64,000 bases of DNA from Lingula anatina (GCF_001039355.2 NW_019775404.1:141188-205187), one strand, 5' to 3'. Shown: positions 1 through 13,692, counted from the first letter of the stretch. Numbers and translations: made by a program. The notes: generated by a model from the sequence alone, not told the origin.

Positions 1-203
1 TTCAATCATTTTGTAGAAGAATATAAATCTGTGTGCTTTACATCTGACCTGTCACATAAAGGGGTTAGGCCTAGGTCCTTTGACATTTTGGAGGCACACC
101 CCTGTTTTCTATCAGCATAATTGCCCGTTATGAAATGTGCTGCCTGTCTTTGAAATTCTTCAATTTTATCTGTACTGGTATCTTTCTGGTGAAAGGGATC
201 CAT
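1..203 (-). mobile_element. Non-LTR retrotransposon (LINE) reverse-transcriptase C-terminal remnant
   Basis: On the minus strand a 65-residue open stretch resembles the extreme C-terminal region of LINE ORF2 proteins. It has a DPF-x-KD start, then a Q-R-x-A-A-x-F-I-T-G-N-Y block and a LGL-x-PL-x-x-R block. This matches the family pattern W-D-P, then V-Q-R-R-A-A-R-F-V, then L-G-W-x-x-L-x-x-R-R. The tryptophan usually found before DP is a methionine here, and the upstream polymerase domain is not recognisable. The piece is therefore a degraded fragment, antisense to the ABCA gene that follows. It may continue beyond position 1. Clade (CR1, L2, Jockey and so on) cannot be set from this fragment. 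Confidence 0.55.
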
Positions 204-865
204 TCAATTGTACACCTACTGTAGAGCGGATTAAGTATCAATAGGCTAGATCTGCAGTGAGGATCCAATTATGTTCTTGACCTGCACCTGAAATAAGATG
301 TCAACAGGTTAAACACTCTTTTCCAGCGTGATGGGCGGCAGACCTTGGAAACTCTCTCCTCCATGCCCGCTGTCATAGTTTGTGTCTTTGTTATTGACTG
401 TCTTCCCTCTTTTGACAATTCCCTCAGCATCTGTCACAATGTTTGTGTCTTTGTTATCAACTGTCTTACCTCTTTCTGCAATGCCCTCAGCATCTGTCAC
501 AGCGTTTGTGTTTTTGATATTGGTTCTTTCCTCAATGCTGAGTTGTCACAAATGTCACCCTGTTCTTGTCTTTGGCGTCAGCAACTTCATGATCCAAGAG
601 AACAGATGTATCAATGGTGTGGACATCAGGCTTGTATGTGTAGTTCCACTCTTTTATTTCCGCGTTGAGGTTGCGGCAGGCTTAAAATATTTTTGCACAG
701 TTCTCATATTTTTTCATAATTTCTCAGCACTGTACTTGTAACATATATTGTACTATTTAGTGTAAGTTTCATTTACAGTAGATTTATATTGTGTAATTTC
801 CCACAAGTGTATGTAAAATTTTACTTTTGTGAGATATTAAATCAAGTTTTATGTTTGTGTTTTAG
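204..865. other. Non-coding stretch before the first recognised exon, holding a tandem repeat
   Basis: I see no supportable host exon here. The plus-strand sequence just before 866 is a normal acceptor (TTTTAG), so this stretch is most simply intron of the ABCA gene. On the minus strand, 532-674 is open in one frame and 309-500 in another. These could be decayed parts of the retroelement at 1-203 or chance. Confidence 0.5.
371..533. repeat. 61/63-bp direct tandem repeat, two full copies and one partial
   Basis: Copies run 371-431 (61 bp) and 432-494 (63 bp), with a decayed third copy at 495-533. The units share TTTGTGTCTTTGTTAT near their start and CCCTCAGCATC at their end. Read on the minus strand, both units stay in one frame and encode a 21-residue module containing TDAEGI and RGKTV. 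Confidence 0.7.
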
Positions 866-1720
866 TGGTGGTAACAAAAGAAAGCTGAGCACGGCCCTGG
901 CTCTGATTGGTGACCCTCCTGTGGTGTTCCTGGATGAACCATCCACTGGCCTGGACCCAGCAGCCAGGAGGAAACTGTGGGATACACTGATGAAAGTGAG
1001 AGTGAGTGGTACCACCTTGGTACTCACATCACACAGGTCAGTCTGGTCACAGCCACAGGCACTTATAATCATGTTAAACTTTGAAAATTCTGAATGAAAG
1101 TTAACAATAGTATTGTCAGTTAAAAACAATTACAGTCATGTTCACAGGGTGTTTACATCTTAAAACTTACGATTCACTTGTCCCATTTTTAACCATGTTT
1201 TACCCAACCCTATGAAATTAAATATGATGAATTTTGACTGCAATTGATAACAGACTTATAAGAGGCAAGTCTCATCCACAGTTGTCTATCTGTTTATTAC
1301 AGCATGGAGGAATGCGAGGCCCTGTGCACACGTCTGGCCATCATGGTCAATGGGCAGTTCATGTGCCTGGGCAGTGTCCAGCACCTCAAGAACAGATTTG
1401 GCCAGGGGTTCACCTTGCTGGCTAAGATCCAAGCACCCCCTAGTGGAGGGCCTGTCAATGTAAACCCTTTCATGGAATTCGTCCAGAGCACGTTTCCTAC
1501 GTGTGAGTTGGAGGACGTCCACCAGGGTTACGTCCAGTATAATCTCCCCGACACCTCCCTTTCCTGGGCTTATCTGTTCGGTACAATGGAAAAAGCTAAA
1601 CCTGTGTATGGCATTGAGGATTATTCCATCAGCCAGACAACGTTGGAGCAGGTGTTTCTGAATTTTGCACGTAGGCAGAGGCAGCCCCATGAGAAGAAGC
1701 GAGGCTGCTGTTGTTTCTGA
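866..1720 (+). CDS. ABC subfamily A transporter, C-terminal end (last two exons, 5' part outside the window)
   Basis: Coding exons are 866-1036 and 1303-1720, joined AG|C across a GT-AG intron. The product is the end of the second nucleotide-binding domain of an ABCA lipid transporter. All catalytic motifs in view are canonical: signature SGGNKRKLS, Walker B VVFLDEP with the catalytic glutamate, D-loop STGLDP, and H-loop TSHS followed by [17 protein letters not shown]. The C-terminal tail follows and ends in a cysteine cluster (GCCCF). The upstream Walker A and transmembrane exons must lie before position 1 of the window. The 171-bp exon has the same length and phase as the matching exon of the ABCA gene at 19843-31141, which supports tandem paralogy. 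An AATAAA at 2772 could end the transcript. Confidence 0.92.
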
Positions 1721-1847
1721 TGCTCTTCAGGTGTTAATGATTTGCAGCAATTTTATTTGAAAACTCTGAAGTTTAAGTATATTTTGCCTAAATATCTGGA
1801 ATATAATGTTTGTTATGTATTGTGTTTACATTTTTTCAGTATTTTAC

Positions 1848-1922
1848 CTATACTATACTATACTATACTATACTATACTATACTATACTATACTATACTA
1901 TACTATACTATACTATACTATA
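1848..1922. repeat. (TACTA)n pentanucleotide microsatellite
   Basis: About 15 uninterrupted copies of the 5-bp unit, roughly 130 bp after the ABCA stop codon and so probably in its 3' UTR. Open frames through it are repeat artefacts. Confidence 0.97.
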
Positions 1923-2771
1923 TGTGGTATGGATTGCTTATTGTGTTTATGTGAGGCATCAGTTGCTAAAATTGGTGGTATTTTTTTATATGTGTAACTG
2001 ATGTTTATTATTCAAGATGTCAATCTTGCCTTGATTTTTTTTTTTTTTTATTGTCGCTTATATTGTTATCCATGACAGCAAAGTCAGTAACTTAATTCTA
2101 TACAGCTCAATAACTAAATTTTATCAAAGGTTTATACATTTTTATTTATTAGTTTTAGTTGGTTTAAAATTAATTGATCAGACATCTAGCCATAGAATCT
2201 GCACAGAAATAAGCAGTATTTACCTTTGTAATTCTCCTAAAGTCACTGTTTAGTTAATTAATACTTTATTACTTTTGTCCAGCTCAGGGATTCTGTTAAG
2301 GTGATCCTCTTATGTAATTACCAGGCTATTACATTGTCAATGTAAGTGGACTCCTCCAGTAAACTGTTTGATGTGAAATAGGGCCTGATAGTACAACCAT
2401 CCCATCGTGACAGCATAACTTTGATAGGGTAGGCTGCAATTATACAAACAAGTATGTGTAAATGTGTTTGAATCTAACAACCAATTTTTGTTGGTTACTT
2501 GTATTTATTGCCTTTTATTGTTGCCTAATGTAATGAGTATAGTGTTGTACTCAGTTGTTGCGCTTGTTTATTAAAGCTAATTGTACAAGTAAATTATTTT
2601 TGCAGTATTGTCAGTGATTTAAATTATTAAGATAAAATTATTTGTAAAATAGTGATTATTACAATAGATTTTTATTTTTAAAATTATATTTATTGTACCT
2701 GAAGGCCAAACGTACGTAATTATTTAAAATTTAAGGCTTTAGTGAATGATTATTTAAGTTTAGATTTAAAA

Positions 2772-2777
2772 AATAAA
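2772..2777 (+). promoter_or_regulatory. Candidate polyadenylation signal AATAAA of the first ABCA gene
   Basis: This is the first canonical AATAAA hexamer I found on the plus strand after the stop at 1720. It would give a 3' UTR of about 1.1 kb. No transcript evidence is available, and an ATTAAA about 200 bp earlier is an alternative. Confidence 0.3.
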
Positions 2778-4112
2778 TATATGTCTACAGACATGCTGAA
2801 AACTATTCAGAATGGTTGGACATTTGGACCGGCCGTAATGAAAAATTTGCTGGACTGATTGGATTTTTGTCAGACCAAAATTCACCCTATTCGTTTGAGA
2901 CAGAAACTACCAGTAATATAAGGGTAGCTTACTTTGTTTGTGAATGTGATAGGTTTGAAATGGAAGGGAAAAACGCTTTGGGTCTTATATAATTTTATTA
3001 GTGAAGTTTGTCAAATGATGGCTGTGAATTCAAAATTGCAGCTCTTAAACTCTTGTTTAGACCGACTAAGTCTAATTTTTTACCGGTCCAGACAAATTTT
3101 GCCGGTCATGACTGATCGGACTGACAGTTTCAGCATGTCTGTGTCTATGTTCATTATTATCTGAAGAGAAAATTTTACATTTCATAACATGTAAACTTTT
3201 TACATTCTGCTGTATTTATTTGTCAGTATGTTGTATATTCTCCCATTCTTGTGATCATAATTTGAATTCAATGTGATAATCATAAATCTATATTGGACTA
3301 AAGTCTCATGATGACCTCTACAGCACTCAAAGTTTGGCCATGTGTTATTCTTAAGGTTTTATTATTATTGTTTATTTATCAGTACACCTTGATATGTGGA
3401 AAACCCTATTTTAGTGCATCACTGTGATAATGCATGTAAGCACATGCATGTGAACATTCCGAATGTTGTGATTTTCTTAACTCTCTGTTGACTAAAATGA
3501 ACAGTTGAAAAGAACATTTTTAAATCTGTTAAAACAGATGAACCCCAGAAGATGCAACTATTTGGTGACAATGGCATCGTCAACCTTGTTCCAGGATTTC
3601 AACATTTGAGGTCAAGTTTCCCCATCTTTTATTATTATTATTTTGTTTTTTAACTGATTAATTATTATTTCATATGGTGGAGAAGGGTTTCATATTGCAT
3701 ATTTCTTCTTTTGGTAACATACAATGTAACTGCCAAAGAAGGTTGTACTCAACTTGTTGGATGAAATTTTGGAGACTTCTCCGTATTATGCTCTAGTGAT
3801 GCGTTAAGGAAATTGAGCTACAAAATGGTATCCACTGTCAGCAGATATTTGCTCATCGGGTGCCTCTATTTTATGATGGTTTGACTATTACAGAAAATGG
3901 AAATGGGTTATTAATTTATATTTGCTTAGTTAAGACCAATCGGCATGCAGTTTAACTTCAAGCAATCTTTTATTTAGCAAGTTGGATAAGCTTTAAAGAA
4001 TAGGCAGTATTTTATTCTAGAGAGATGTGTTCAGGGCTTTTATTTAGAATGACAACTATGTCAAGAGAATACTTTTTCTTTGAGATATATTTGTTTTTCA
4101 AAATGTGTTAAC

Positions 4113-4193
4113 TATAAAAGGAAATTTAGATACATTTGATTATAAAAGGAATATATTTTAATATAGATTATAAAAGGTGACTAGCTATAAAGG
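4113..4193 (+). repeat. Four spaced copies of TATAAAAGG
   Basis: TATAAAAGG occurs at 4113-4121, 4141-4149 and 4169-4177, with a shortened TATAAAGG at 4186-4193. The first three are exactly 28 bp apart. The sequence between copies is only loosely similar. This looks like a decayed tandem repeat whose core happens to match a TATA box. No gene starts downstream that I can support. Confidence 0.6.
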
Positions 4194-6114
4194 AACCACG
4201 AATACCTAGGTTTTAGAGGAAATGTAAAAGTTATCTGTTGTACATTTGCGGAAATTAAATTTTATAACCTTGTCTAGAAATTAAAGAACAGACATTGAGA
4301 ACAGGGCAGTTAACATGAAGCGAACAAGCCAATTATAAAAGTGTCTTTTTCAACTTTTGCTGCTTTTTTATGAACCAAATGAAGAACTACGTTGAGTGTT
4401 TTCAGGTTTTATGGAGGATTTGCCTTGTTATATTCTGACAGTAAACTTATGTATAAAATGCCTTTGGGCGTATTTAAGTGTGTAAGAAGTGGAATAAGCA
4501 CGCTCTTAACCTGCATTACCGGAAAGAAAAAAAAACGAGTTTCTAACTTTTAGGAGAAATAAATGTTTTGTGTCAATTGCTTTCAGACTTTTTCCTACGG
4601 TGTATTTTTTTCTAGTATCAGACCGCAGCCATTGTCTAATGGATCTCTGCCGTACATGATCGTGTCAGTTTACGTTGTCACAAAAGCTGAACGTACGTTA
4701 ATCTCAAAAACTGAATAAAATAATTCCCGCTTAGGACACTACAGTTTGAGCTATATTCCCACTCCAAACTGTTTTATTTGCAATCAGCAACATCCCAATG
4801 TTCCGAAAATAATGAAGGAAGGCTACTCGAAGGAATACTGTGCAAAATGCCACCTTGCCAAACGAACGCCTAATACTAAAGCTAACCCCTTGTGTTTACA
4901 TGCGATTATAACGAAACGATAAACTGCGACAGACACTCCTCATGCAAAGATCAATGCCTCTAAAGCTGTTTTTCCTTTCACTTTGAACGAAATGATAATG
5001 TTACACCTGAATTTGTGAGCTAACGGACGTGATGCGCACGTTGTGCTTGGAAAAACCCAGCAAGTGGCATTGCCCATGATAGGCCTAATAATGAATGTTC
5101 ATTATTGTCATATTGGAATCACTTTTGTCTTTCAAAACTACATTTGTGGTTTATAAAATTTTATTCCAGATTCAAATAAAAGGGTGGGTGTGGGGAAACT
5201 TGTAAATTAGGTTTCACCTCGTTAGATGTACATATAATATTATCTCTTGTTGTATCTAAGAGCCTATTGTAACAGTCTCAAAGGATATAAACATCTCTTA
5301 CAAATGGCCTTGTCTGACATCCGAGTCTCATCAGAAAGCAACCATCAAGGGACACGAAATAGAGCACACTGTATCGTTATTAAATTATAGGAACTTGGAG
5401 TAAACGTTGTTTTACTTTTTATCTGAAAATTGTGGAAATTGAAATCACACCAAAACTAATTGCACGGCGGCCTCGTCGCTTTGAGTTAATCATACTGCTC
5501 TGTAAGTAGTCTAATAAATATTTGGAATCTTTACATGTTTCCCACCTTTTCAAAACGAGCAACTTTTGCAAACTAGTTTTACGATTCACCACAACTAGAC
5601 TAAACCACCATCGTTTGGCGGGTTTTGATCAACTCTCTCTCTCTCTCATTGGTTGTGGTCTCATATCGTCTCGCGATGTCACAAAGTCGAAATAGTGGAC
5701 CCGTTGAAGAGGACTAGCGCGGAGGCGATGAAAAACAGGACCGTAGCCAGTAATTTCAAAAGGGAGTGTCTTTTCTAAAAAATGGACCTTTTACCATGAA
5801 AACTGTGTATATCAAGATAATATTTTATCCAGAGGGAATGAAATCTGGGCAAAAGGTTTTTTTTTTCGACCCCCCCCCCGGCTAAGGTCCTGAAGATATC
5901 ACTCAACACAATCACTCTACCATCTCCTTGAGTGACAAGGATAACTTCCAGTGGATAGTCACAGATATACAGATATTTTTGCTGCCTAATTCTGTACCCA
6001 TTTCTGTATTGTCAGGTTTTTAGTGCGGAATATTTGCACAGAAGTGACGTTATCACTAAGCTGGCTCCTGGCAGAGGGTATAATCACATGTAAAGGAACT
6101 TAATTGTGAAATTC

Positions 6115-6115
<1 letters not shown>

Positions 6116-6153
<38 letters not shown>
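6116..6153. repeat. (GA)n microsatellite
   Basis: About 19 uninterrupted GA dinucleotides in the intergenic spacer. Confidence 0.95.
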
Positions 6154-6157
<4 letters not shown>

Positions 6158-9100
6158 AAATATATAAGAAAGATATACAGGTTGTATCAATCTTGTACGG
6201 TAAAAGTATACTGGATGTAAAATCTACGCGTGTCTATTCAACTCTCTTGAGGTAAGCCATCACATTTCTAGTTAGTGTCTTTTATATTCAAAGAATGAAA
6301 TTATTCTCAGAATAATCCATTTTATCTTATCATGTTTTACTTCTAATTCAAACAGATGTGCAATGGTTTTTGTAACCTTTATAGCGTTTAAAATGACAAC
6401 GTCGTTATTCATATGCAAGCGCCATTGTCTTAATAAACCTATAATAAAATCTATATAACATAATAATGTTGGATAATCGACCCAAATCTTATTTTACTGG
6501 GCTTAAAATGGATTGTGAGACAAATCCGTGCAAGTATGAATAATCAGTAGTTTAACTGTGCATTGCTATTAGACTACATAAAATGTCCAGAAATAAAAAA
6601 AATATTCACTGAAATTATGTGCGATGCTTCAACATTCCAAAACTGTGTTTATCTCAATAATGGTCATAATGATTTCAGGTTTAAACCAACATAAGACTGA
6701 AATATCAAGTAATCAGATTAAATTTAAATATTTCTAACATGCCGTCTTCTCCTTTCGGTTATGCTGATAAGATAATTTCCGTGTGAATTTCACTAATTCT
6801 CCTCTTAGTATTCATACCCTTGTAATGTCCATATCCTTGTAGCGTCCATGTCCCTTCAGTGGCAATACTCAGGTCTTTGACTGTTTATGCCAGTAAAGTT
6901 TAAACATGATTAAAAAAATCACGGCATTACAGAGTGACGAGTGAATAAAATTAGATATTTCTCTCTCTCTCTCTATGTACATGTATTTGAATTTGTTTGT
7001 TAGTGTTATCTATTTTTGTAGCGTTTCGGTGACTTTGCGTGTTTCTTTTCTCTCTCAACTTCAAAATCTTCCATGTTATTTCATGTCAAAGCAATTACAT
7101 TACCTGCTTTCAAGCATGAATGTTATTCATAATTAGGTAGTGTCCATACCCCTGAAATGCATGTACTGCAGTGAACTGTGTCCCGAAAAGAAAGAGTTTA
7201 CTCAACAATATGTGGAAAGATTTTGCTGTTGGCTTATGGTAGATCATGGTTAGATAAAGCTGTAGGCATTTCATGAACAAAAAGGGGTTTAAGGAATTAC
7301 AATTTTTGCTTGAAATGTCTGCCCTTGGTAGATCTTGGTATATGTTGATTGTGGAATACATACATTGTGGAATACGAGGAATACATCATAACATAATCCA
7401 CGACTAGGAAAAATCACATTGGTGCACGTACAAAATAAGTTCTGCAAAAGGGCAAATCAAGGTCAACATACTTTAACTACTGTGAGGCCTGCACCATTAT
7501 AATAGATAAATCCGTTTCTGGCCAAACACAGAAAACATCGCCACTCCGCAAAACCATTTGGCAAAAGTTTTATCCCACGAGAGTTCAGATCAACAGTAAT
7601 GGGATGGTGAGCAAGCCACGGCCGCAATGGTCAAAGTCATTAGCTTTAATATTTGTGTCGAGGATGGACCGGACCGACGGACGGATAGCAAGATGCGTTA
7701 TTGCGTGTTAAGATTTAAATGAATACCATCAAAATCAGCCATAAATGAATCATTTCTTGACAGACCGAGAATTAAAATAGGTAAATGTTTTGCTTCTGTC
7801 TACCCGTGCTTTACCACGTTGCGCTTCACAGTATTTGTGGGAAAAACAGTCGAGAAACACATTGGCGTCACTATTTGGAAATATTTTTTGTCCCCAAAAT
7901 GAGATACATGTATAGTGTGTCATTTAATAATTTACAGCATAACAATGAAACTTATAGTTGTCACCCTCGAGCTGTTTCAAAGGGGAGTATTGTAGATTTT
8001 GCCAAAATAGAATTCTAAAGCATTATTGTAAACTTTGGCATATGTACATATGTATATGTAGCTAAGTCCGCATTCAGAAAATGGACCGTGAATCTTGTCT
8101 TCAAACTTTAATTCTTATTTGGTCAAAATGAAGTGCTGCTGGAAATCTTATCATAGGTTACCTTTTCTTATTCACTCGTCATTATGATCATTGCATTTTG
8201 AACAATTCATATCCAGACGAATTTTGTTTCAATTTTGCCGCTTTGTGTGCTTTCAGATGCGGATCATAGAAATGAAAGATTTCCACTAACAATATGATGT
8301 GATATACAAAGAATGGTCTATTAATGGCGTGAAGATCTATCCATCCTTTTCATACAATCTTGTCTTGAGAAGTCATTAAATCTTGTGGATTCCATCCTGT
8401 GTATCATTAAGATAAGTCGTCTGTCTAGGCAGAGGAAATATGATTTTATTTCTCCTCCAGACATTAACCAAATGCTTATTTCCAAAGTACCCTTTTTTGT
8501 TCTCGTAAAAATTAAAAAATATATCAAATGGCTGATATAGGTTATCCATTAGACAGAAAGAATCATTCATTAATTTCGTTTTGAACTAACAAAGATTGCC
8601 TTTTCTTAATTAGCTCGTTGCTTGATTTCATCCTACAGTTTATCTTTGGGGCGGTAATTAGAATGACGTAATACGGTGTGAGTCAGATAATTCTGAAGCC
8701 AAAAGAACTGGGATTGTTTCAAAAAATCCAATGACTTTAATCCAGTGTTAATTGGAGGCAGACATTATTGGTTGATATCAGCTTCGCATTAAGCTCATAT
8801 TGCGTCATTTAAAAATTAAGTAAGTGAACTATAACTTCCCGGCGTTCCCTCGTTTACTGCGTTGCCCATGGGACAGCTGCTGTCTTCTTTGATATAGCAA
8901 AGATGGCGAAGATGTTTGAATGCTCAACGTCCTAAGAATAGAACATTTCCAACTCCCCACATGGATTTCATTTAAAGAAAACTTGATGTCAGTATGAATT
9001 AGTGACGGTGTTTTCTGATGTTCTTCTTTAATTTTTCATGTAAATGCAATGTGGCGTGCTGCGGGATACCAACGGTCTTCTTCTGAGAAAACAGACGCGC

Positions 9101-11347
9101 CATAAACTGGATGAGATCATCTAGACAATAAGAAAGAGAGGAAAAGCATTCAATCTTGTGAAATGAAGTAAAAAAGTTCATTTTTTGACATTTTCTATAA
9201 TATAAAAAAACAGTTCTTGGTGCAAAATGATCATGTAAAAGTCTCAAATAATATAGAATTTCCCTTGCGTATGGAAATTAGCAGTTTTACCTTTTTCTTG
9301 TTGATGTATCATACAGCGTAGACAAAGTAATACAACTGAGTTTTGCAGAGTGAAAGCGTGAGCCTCGTTTGCCCGGACACGTCTATCATATCTCTTAGCT
9401 GCAGCCCTATAAAATAAACTTTCGTAGTGCATCGAACGCAGTGCACTAGCACTTATCCATTCTGTTCGAAAGCAAGTGCCCTTAACAACGCTTTAATGTA
9501 GAGATAAGGACAGAAGAATAGTTAATTATTCATTTCCACATTTAAAGAAATAAGTGGCACTGTCTTGGGAATTTCGCCTTAATGCAGCAGGAATGTTCTA
9601 CTCGATTAGTTCTCCGCAAATTTACATGTAGCCGTGGTCTCTATAAAAAGCAACCGCGGGAGTCTTCACGTAACATTGGACGTGTTCTAGTAAGGGGTGA
9701 TATGAGGTGATTCACGTAAAGGTGAGTGGTATAACGAATTAAGCGACAAAAAGGCATAGTCAGTATTCCTTTAGATACTTTGATACCATTTCCGCTTCGT
9801 GGGGGTCCCTACCTCTGATAGCATTTCTGGTGCGATTTTTCATCAAATCGATCTCTGAAGCTCTGATAACTTTCTCTTCAGATATATGTGATTTGAAGCT
9901 TAAGATGTAGGACCCTAGGCAGAGAATAAAACCATTGCTGTTAGTGGAAAGCGTAGCGTGTTTTTTAATGCTCTAAATTTGTTAACAATTTAATAATCTG
10001 ATCTAGAATATTAAATTGGCTATTTATTTGTGTGTGTTAAGTTAGTTTCAATTTGTTTTTCTTTTTTCCCTTTTTTTTCAAGTAAAACTGCAACAATATA
10101 ATTAGAAATTCAACGTATCTTTTTATTGCCACGAAAAATTGCGGTTGATGGACGGATATGGTAATTAGAAACGTCACTTAGTGTGCAAGCACTAGCTAAC
10201 GATATTGCATACTCAGTAATAGAGTCGATCTCGAGAATTGGATTGAATAAACCCATTTCAAAGGCTATCACACCTGAGCAACTTAGTTTGCTGCATCTCG
10301 CCAAACCATTAGAGAGTTTCTCTAAGAGGGCCATAAAAAGCATTAATTCTTTACAGCCTGTCAGTAAGTAATGGGTTTCCGTATCCTCCAAGATGCCTCT
10401 ATGGTGTTTCTTATTCTTTCTTGGTCTATTTGGTTTGTTCATGTGTACATCCTGGTGTTTCACAATTGCACGTGGCGTGTTCAACTTGTGTTCAAATGTT
10501 CCTATGGCTCATCATTTTAAGCAAGGTATTTCATGATAGCAAGGACAGTGGTGGCGTCGAACATTATTTTCTTGACAAGCTCCTATGATGAATACCGTAC
10601 TCATTTGCCGTTATCTGTCACAGCACTTCCATAGCACACATGGGGAGTTTTCAATGGCTTTGATAAGCGTGAATGATGCTCGACAACCTTTATAATCAAT
10701 TAAATATGTCAAAGTCACCGCATATGACTCAGCCCCTGCTCGTCGCAACACAAAACATTTGTAACTGTAACATACGTATATAAAAATGTATTGCTTCGAA
10801 TGTTTTTCGTTGACACAGAGTTAAAAACTGTAAGAATCACAATTTCAAAAGGTGTGAATTGTAAGTTTTGGGTATAAAAACTGGTTGCATTTTTTTCCAC
10901 AGACGGTCTCAATCATCAAACCTAACTTTGCTTGAATTCAAAAGCTCACAAAAACATCATAAAGAATTAAACAAATATCAGCCATTTACAAAAGAAACAC
11001 ATTTAATGAAAAAAATCGATTACAAAGGATTGATGAACACTTATACAAAACGATGCTTTCATTCACTTTAGAAAAAATGATATATTACTCCCATGGCTTA
11101 TGAAGGAAAGTCGATGCACAAATTGTCTGAATATCATGAGCAAGCTTAATGGCAATGTAAAACTTATCAGTTTAATCACCCTGTGAGCAATGCCTATATC
11201 AACAAGTGTCTTCCATTGAAACTAATGACTGATGCCGTTTCCTGCCTAATGTGAAAAAAAGCACTGGGAACGTGATGGTTTGTAAAAAAGTGAAGCAAAG
11301 GCAGAATTAATCTTAGCAATTGTGCTAAAAGTAGGACACAAAAGGTC

Positions 11348-11464
11348 CATTCAGAATGAGAAGAGCCGAGTGCTAGCTGGTTCAAGGCCTTAATATTTCG
11401 GACCTACATGAAAGGAAGACCGCTTAATCCTTTAATGGTCTCTCAGCTCTTCTCATTCTGAATG
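11348..11464. repeat. Inverted repeat with 19-bp perfect arms
   Basis: The left arm is 11348-11366 (CATTCAGAATGAGAAGAGC) and the right arm is its exact reverse complement at 11446-11464. Pairing extends inward by about 4 more bases with one mismatch. The loop is about 80 bp and contains a smaller AGACC/GGTCT inverted pair. It could be a remnant of a small inverted-repeat transposon or a structured transcript. No target-site duplication is obvious. Confidence 0.75.
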
Positions 11465-13639
11465 ACTTCAAACTCACTCACAGTATTTAGATTAATATCA
11501 GCTTGATTTCAATTACCAAGTTCATTTTTTTTTAAAGCAGATACATAGGACCAAGGATGGATTGTGCAGAAAGTTACCTTCCAGCCAAGACGTGGTTATC
11601 ATGTATGATCCAATGACAAGAAAAAAAAACACTCTACTCTACAAAGAAACAGTAGGGCCTACGGGCAATAAACCCGTATGTTTTGTACAGAGTAATGCAG
11701 ACACCTTTCTTTGGTCACAAAGTTCTCCTAAATGTATGCATTCATAAAACGGAAAATTCCACGTGAAGTATTATAACATTCACCCACTGAACACCTATCC
11801 CCTTTTCATTGATCCCATATCCGGGCTTTGGACTGTAAAATTCATTAACGACTTCGGCGTATCCGCACATTAGTATCCGACTCAATATCATCACTTTGTC
11901 ACGTCAGCCAATTTCCGAACATGAAAGAGAAGAGTAGAACAGGGTGTTTTTCAGCAAGGCTTCTACATTACACTCAATTTTTTATTAGCATGTAATACCA
12001 TTATTTACAGCCTTTACCGCGCCTCTTTCCGGAAATGAAATCGATTTTTTAGTTATATACGAACCTACGTCGCGCTAGTTCACGAATCTGCCTGGAAGAC
12101 TGGGAAGCAACGGCAGCAGCCATGACGTTTAGTACTGATATATACTTTCAAGTATCTGTAATTTGACTGGTTGAGTTGCCATTGATTTATAGTGTCATTT
12201 ACCTCAACGACACTCCGCTGCATGCAAATTGACTGCCACAGCACTATTTACTGCCCTTCAGTTTTACTTATTGCGGAGCTTGTGCAGTTATGACCAATTA
12301 TTTATTCATGATTGTAGGATTGATCTTTACACTCGCTTCCTCTTAGGACAAATGCAATTCAAAATCTTTATTCTATAAAGCAATCGTGATTTGACCGAAT
12401 ATGGTATAAAGAGAAGAGCGTATTTGAAACTCCAAATTTTGCAGCTTACCGTCTTCATATGATATGTATTGAAAAATAAAACAAACTTCGTATGTTATTC
12501 TATCGTTAGGCTCCATTTTTCTATTTTTTCTCAGAAGAGGAGGAGGTAAAATAAAATATATATGGTTTTACTTAATACCCACCGGGAAAGCCATGAAAGC
12601 AATTCAAATCCCATTATAAAGATATATACAATAGCCTGCAAAATGGTGATTCCATTTTGAAGGAGCATGCTTAATGGTCTTTAGTATATCTAATCTGGAA
12701 AAAAAATCCATAGGTTCATCCGTGCGGTTTCACTAGTACTTTAAAACCTCAAATTATCCCTTATCTGATTTACACATTCTTCATATTCTAATTTGCTGAT
12801 TATACTTTTCACCAAGGGAAATACGTTAAAAATAGATAGATTAGCTCTATACTTGAAAGTGCAGAGAAACTGCAAAAGGGTCATTAATGCCTCCTCTTCT
12901 GAACCTACACGTATCTTAATCAAATTGACGGCGGCATATGATGCCTAATAACGTTAAAGAACATGTACAGTGCAAGGTGTAGACGTTATCCGATCACATG
13001 CTTTCCAGGTTTTGAGATATCCCGCATCGGGCCAATGACAGTGCAGAGTACCATGTAGGAAAAAATTGAAAATGATAAATGATTGAATAGATAACGCATT
13101 TAAAAACTATTTACTTCAATGATGTCCATATAAAAAAATCCGGAATGTAGTAGAATTATTTTCGTTCACAGTGACATCATGTTACTTCAGAAAGTCACCA
13201 ATGCATTTCTGATCCCCAAACACAACTGACATTGGATCATCAATTTTATCTTCCAGTGATAAAGTACATGTACGTTCCTCAAGAATTGGATTGACTGGAT
13301 GGCCCTGATTGATGTGGACACGTCCAGTAGTAACAAGACATTGATTGACGTTCTGTAACGGTTGCGGGCTTTAAACCAGATGATTAGAACCTTGCTCCAG
13401 AGGGTTGTGTCCAGTTAATGTAGTATTGACCCAAGGCCGCCAGACTTTAAAGACGCTATGATTTTCTTATTGGAGCTTTAAAGAATGGGTTTTTGTTGTA
13501 GGTATGTGATATCTAGAGAGACTTCTATAGCGTTATACTGACTTCTTTACACGTGGAGTGAATTAAAATTGTCCTGCTTTGACACTCACTGCAATCTGTT
13601 TTAGATTGAAAATACAAGGGCAACCATTTGTGCGAGCGT

Positions 13640-13641
13640 GC

Positions 13642-13673
<32 letters not shown>

Positions 13674-13692
13674 CAGAGAGAGAAAGAGAGAT
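13640..13692. repeat. Compound (TG)n(AG)n microsatellite
   Basis: A TG run passes directly into an AG run with minor interruptions, in the intergenic spacer. Confidence 0.92.

Noticed and set aside
1742-2001. Three overlapping open frames rich in Tyr, Leu and Ile
   Set aside because: They are translations of the (TACTA)n microsatellite.
10110-10484. 124-codon open frame on the minus strand in the large spacer
   Set aside because: It has no recognisable similarity, no coherent splice sites and no neighbouring exons. The length is unremarkable for 18 kb of sequence.
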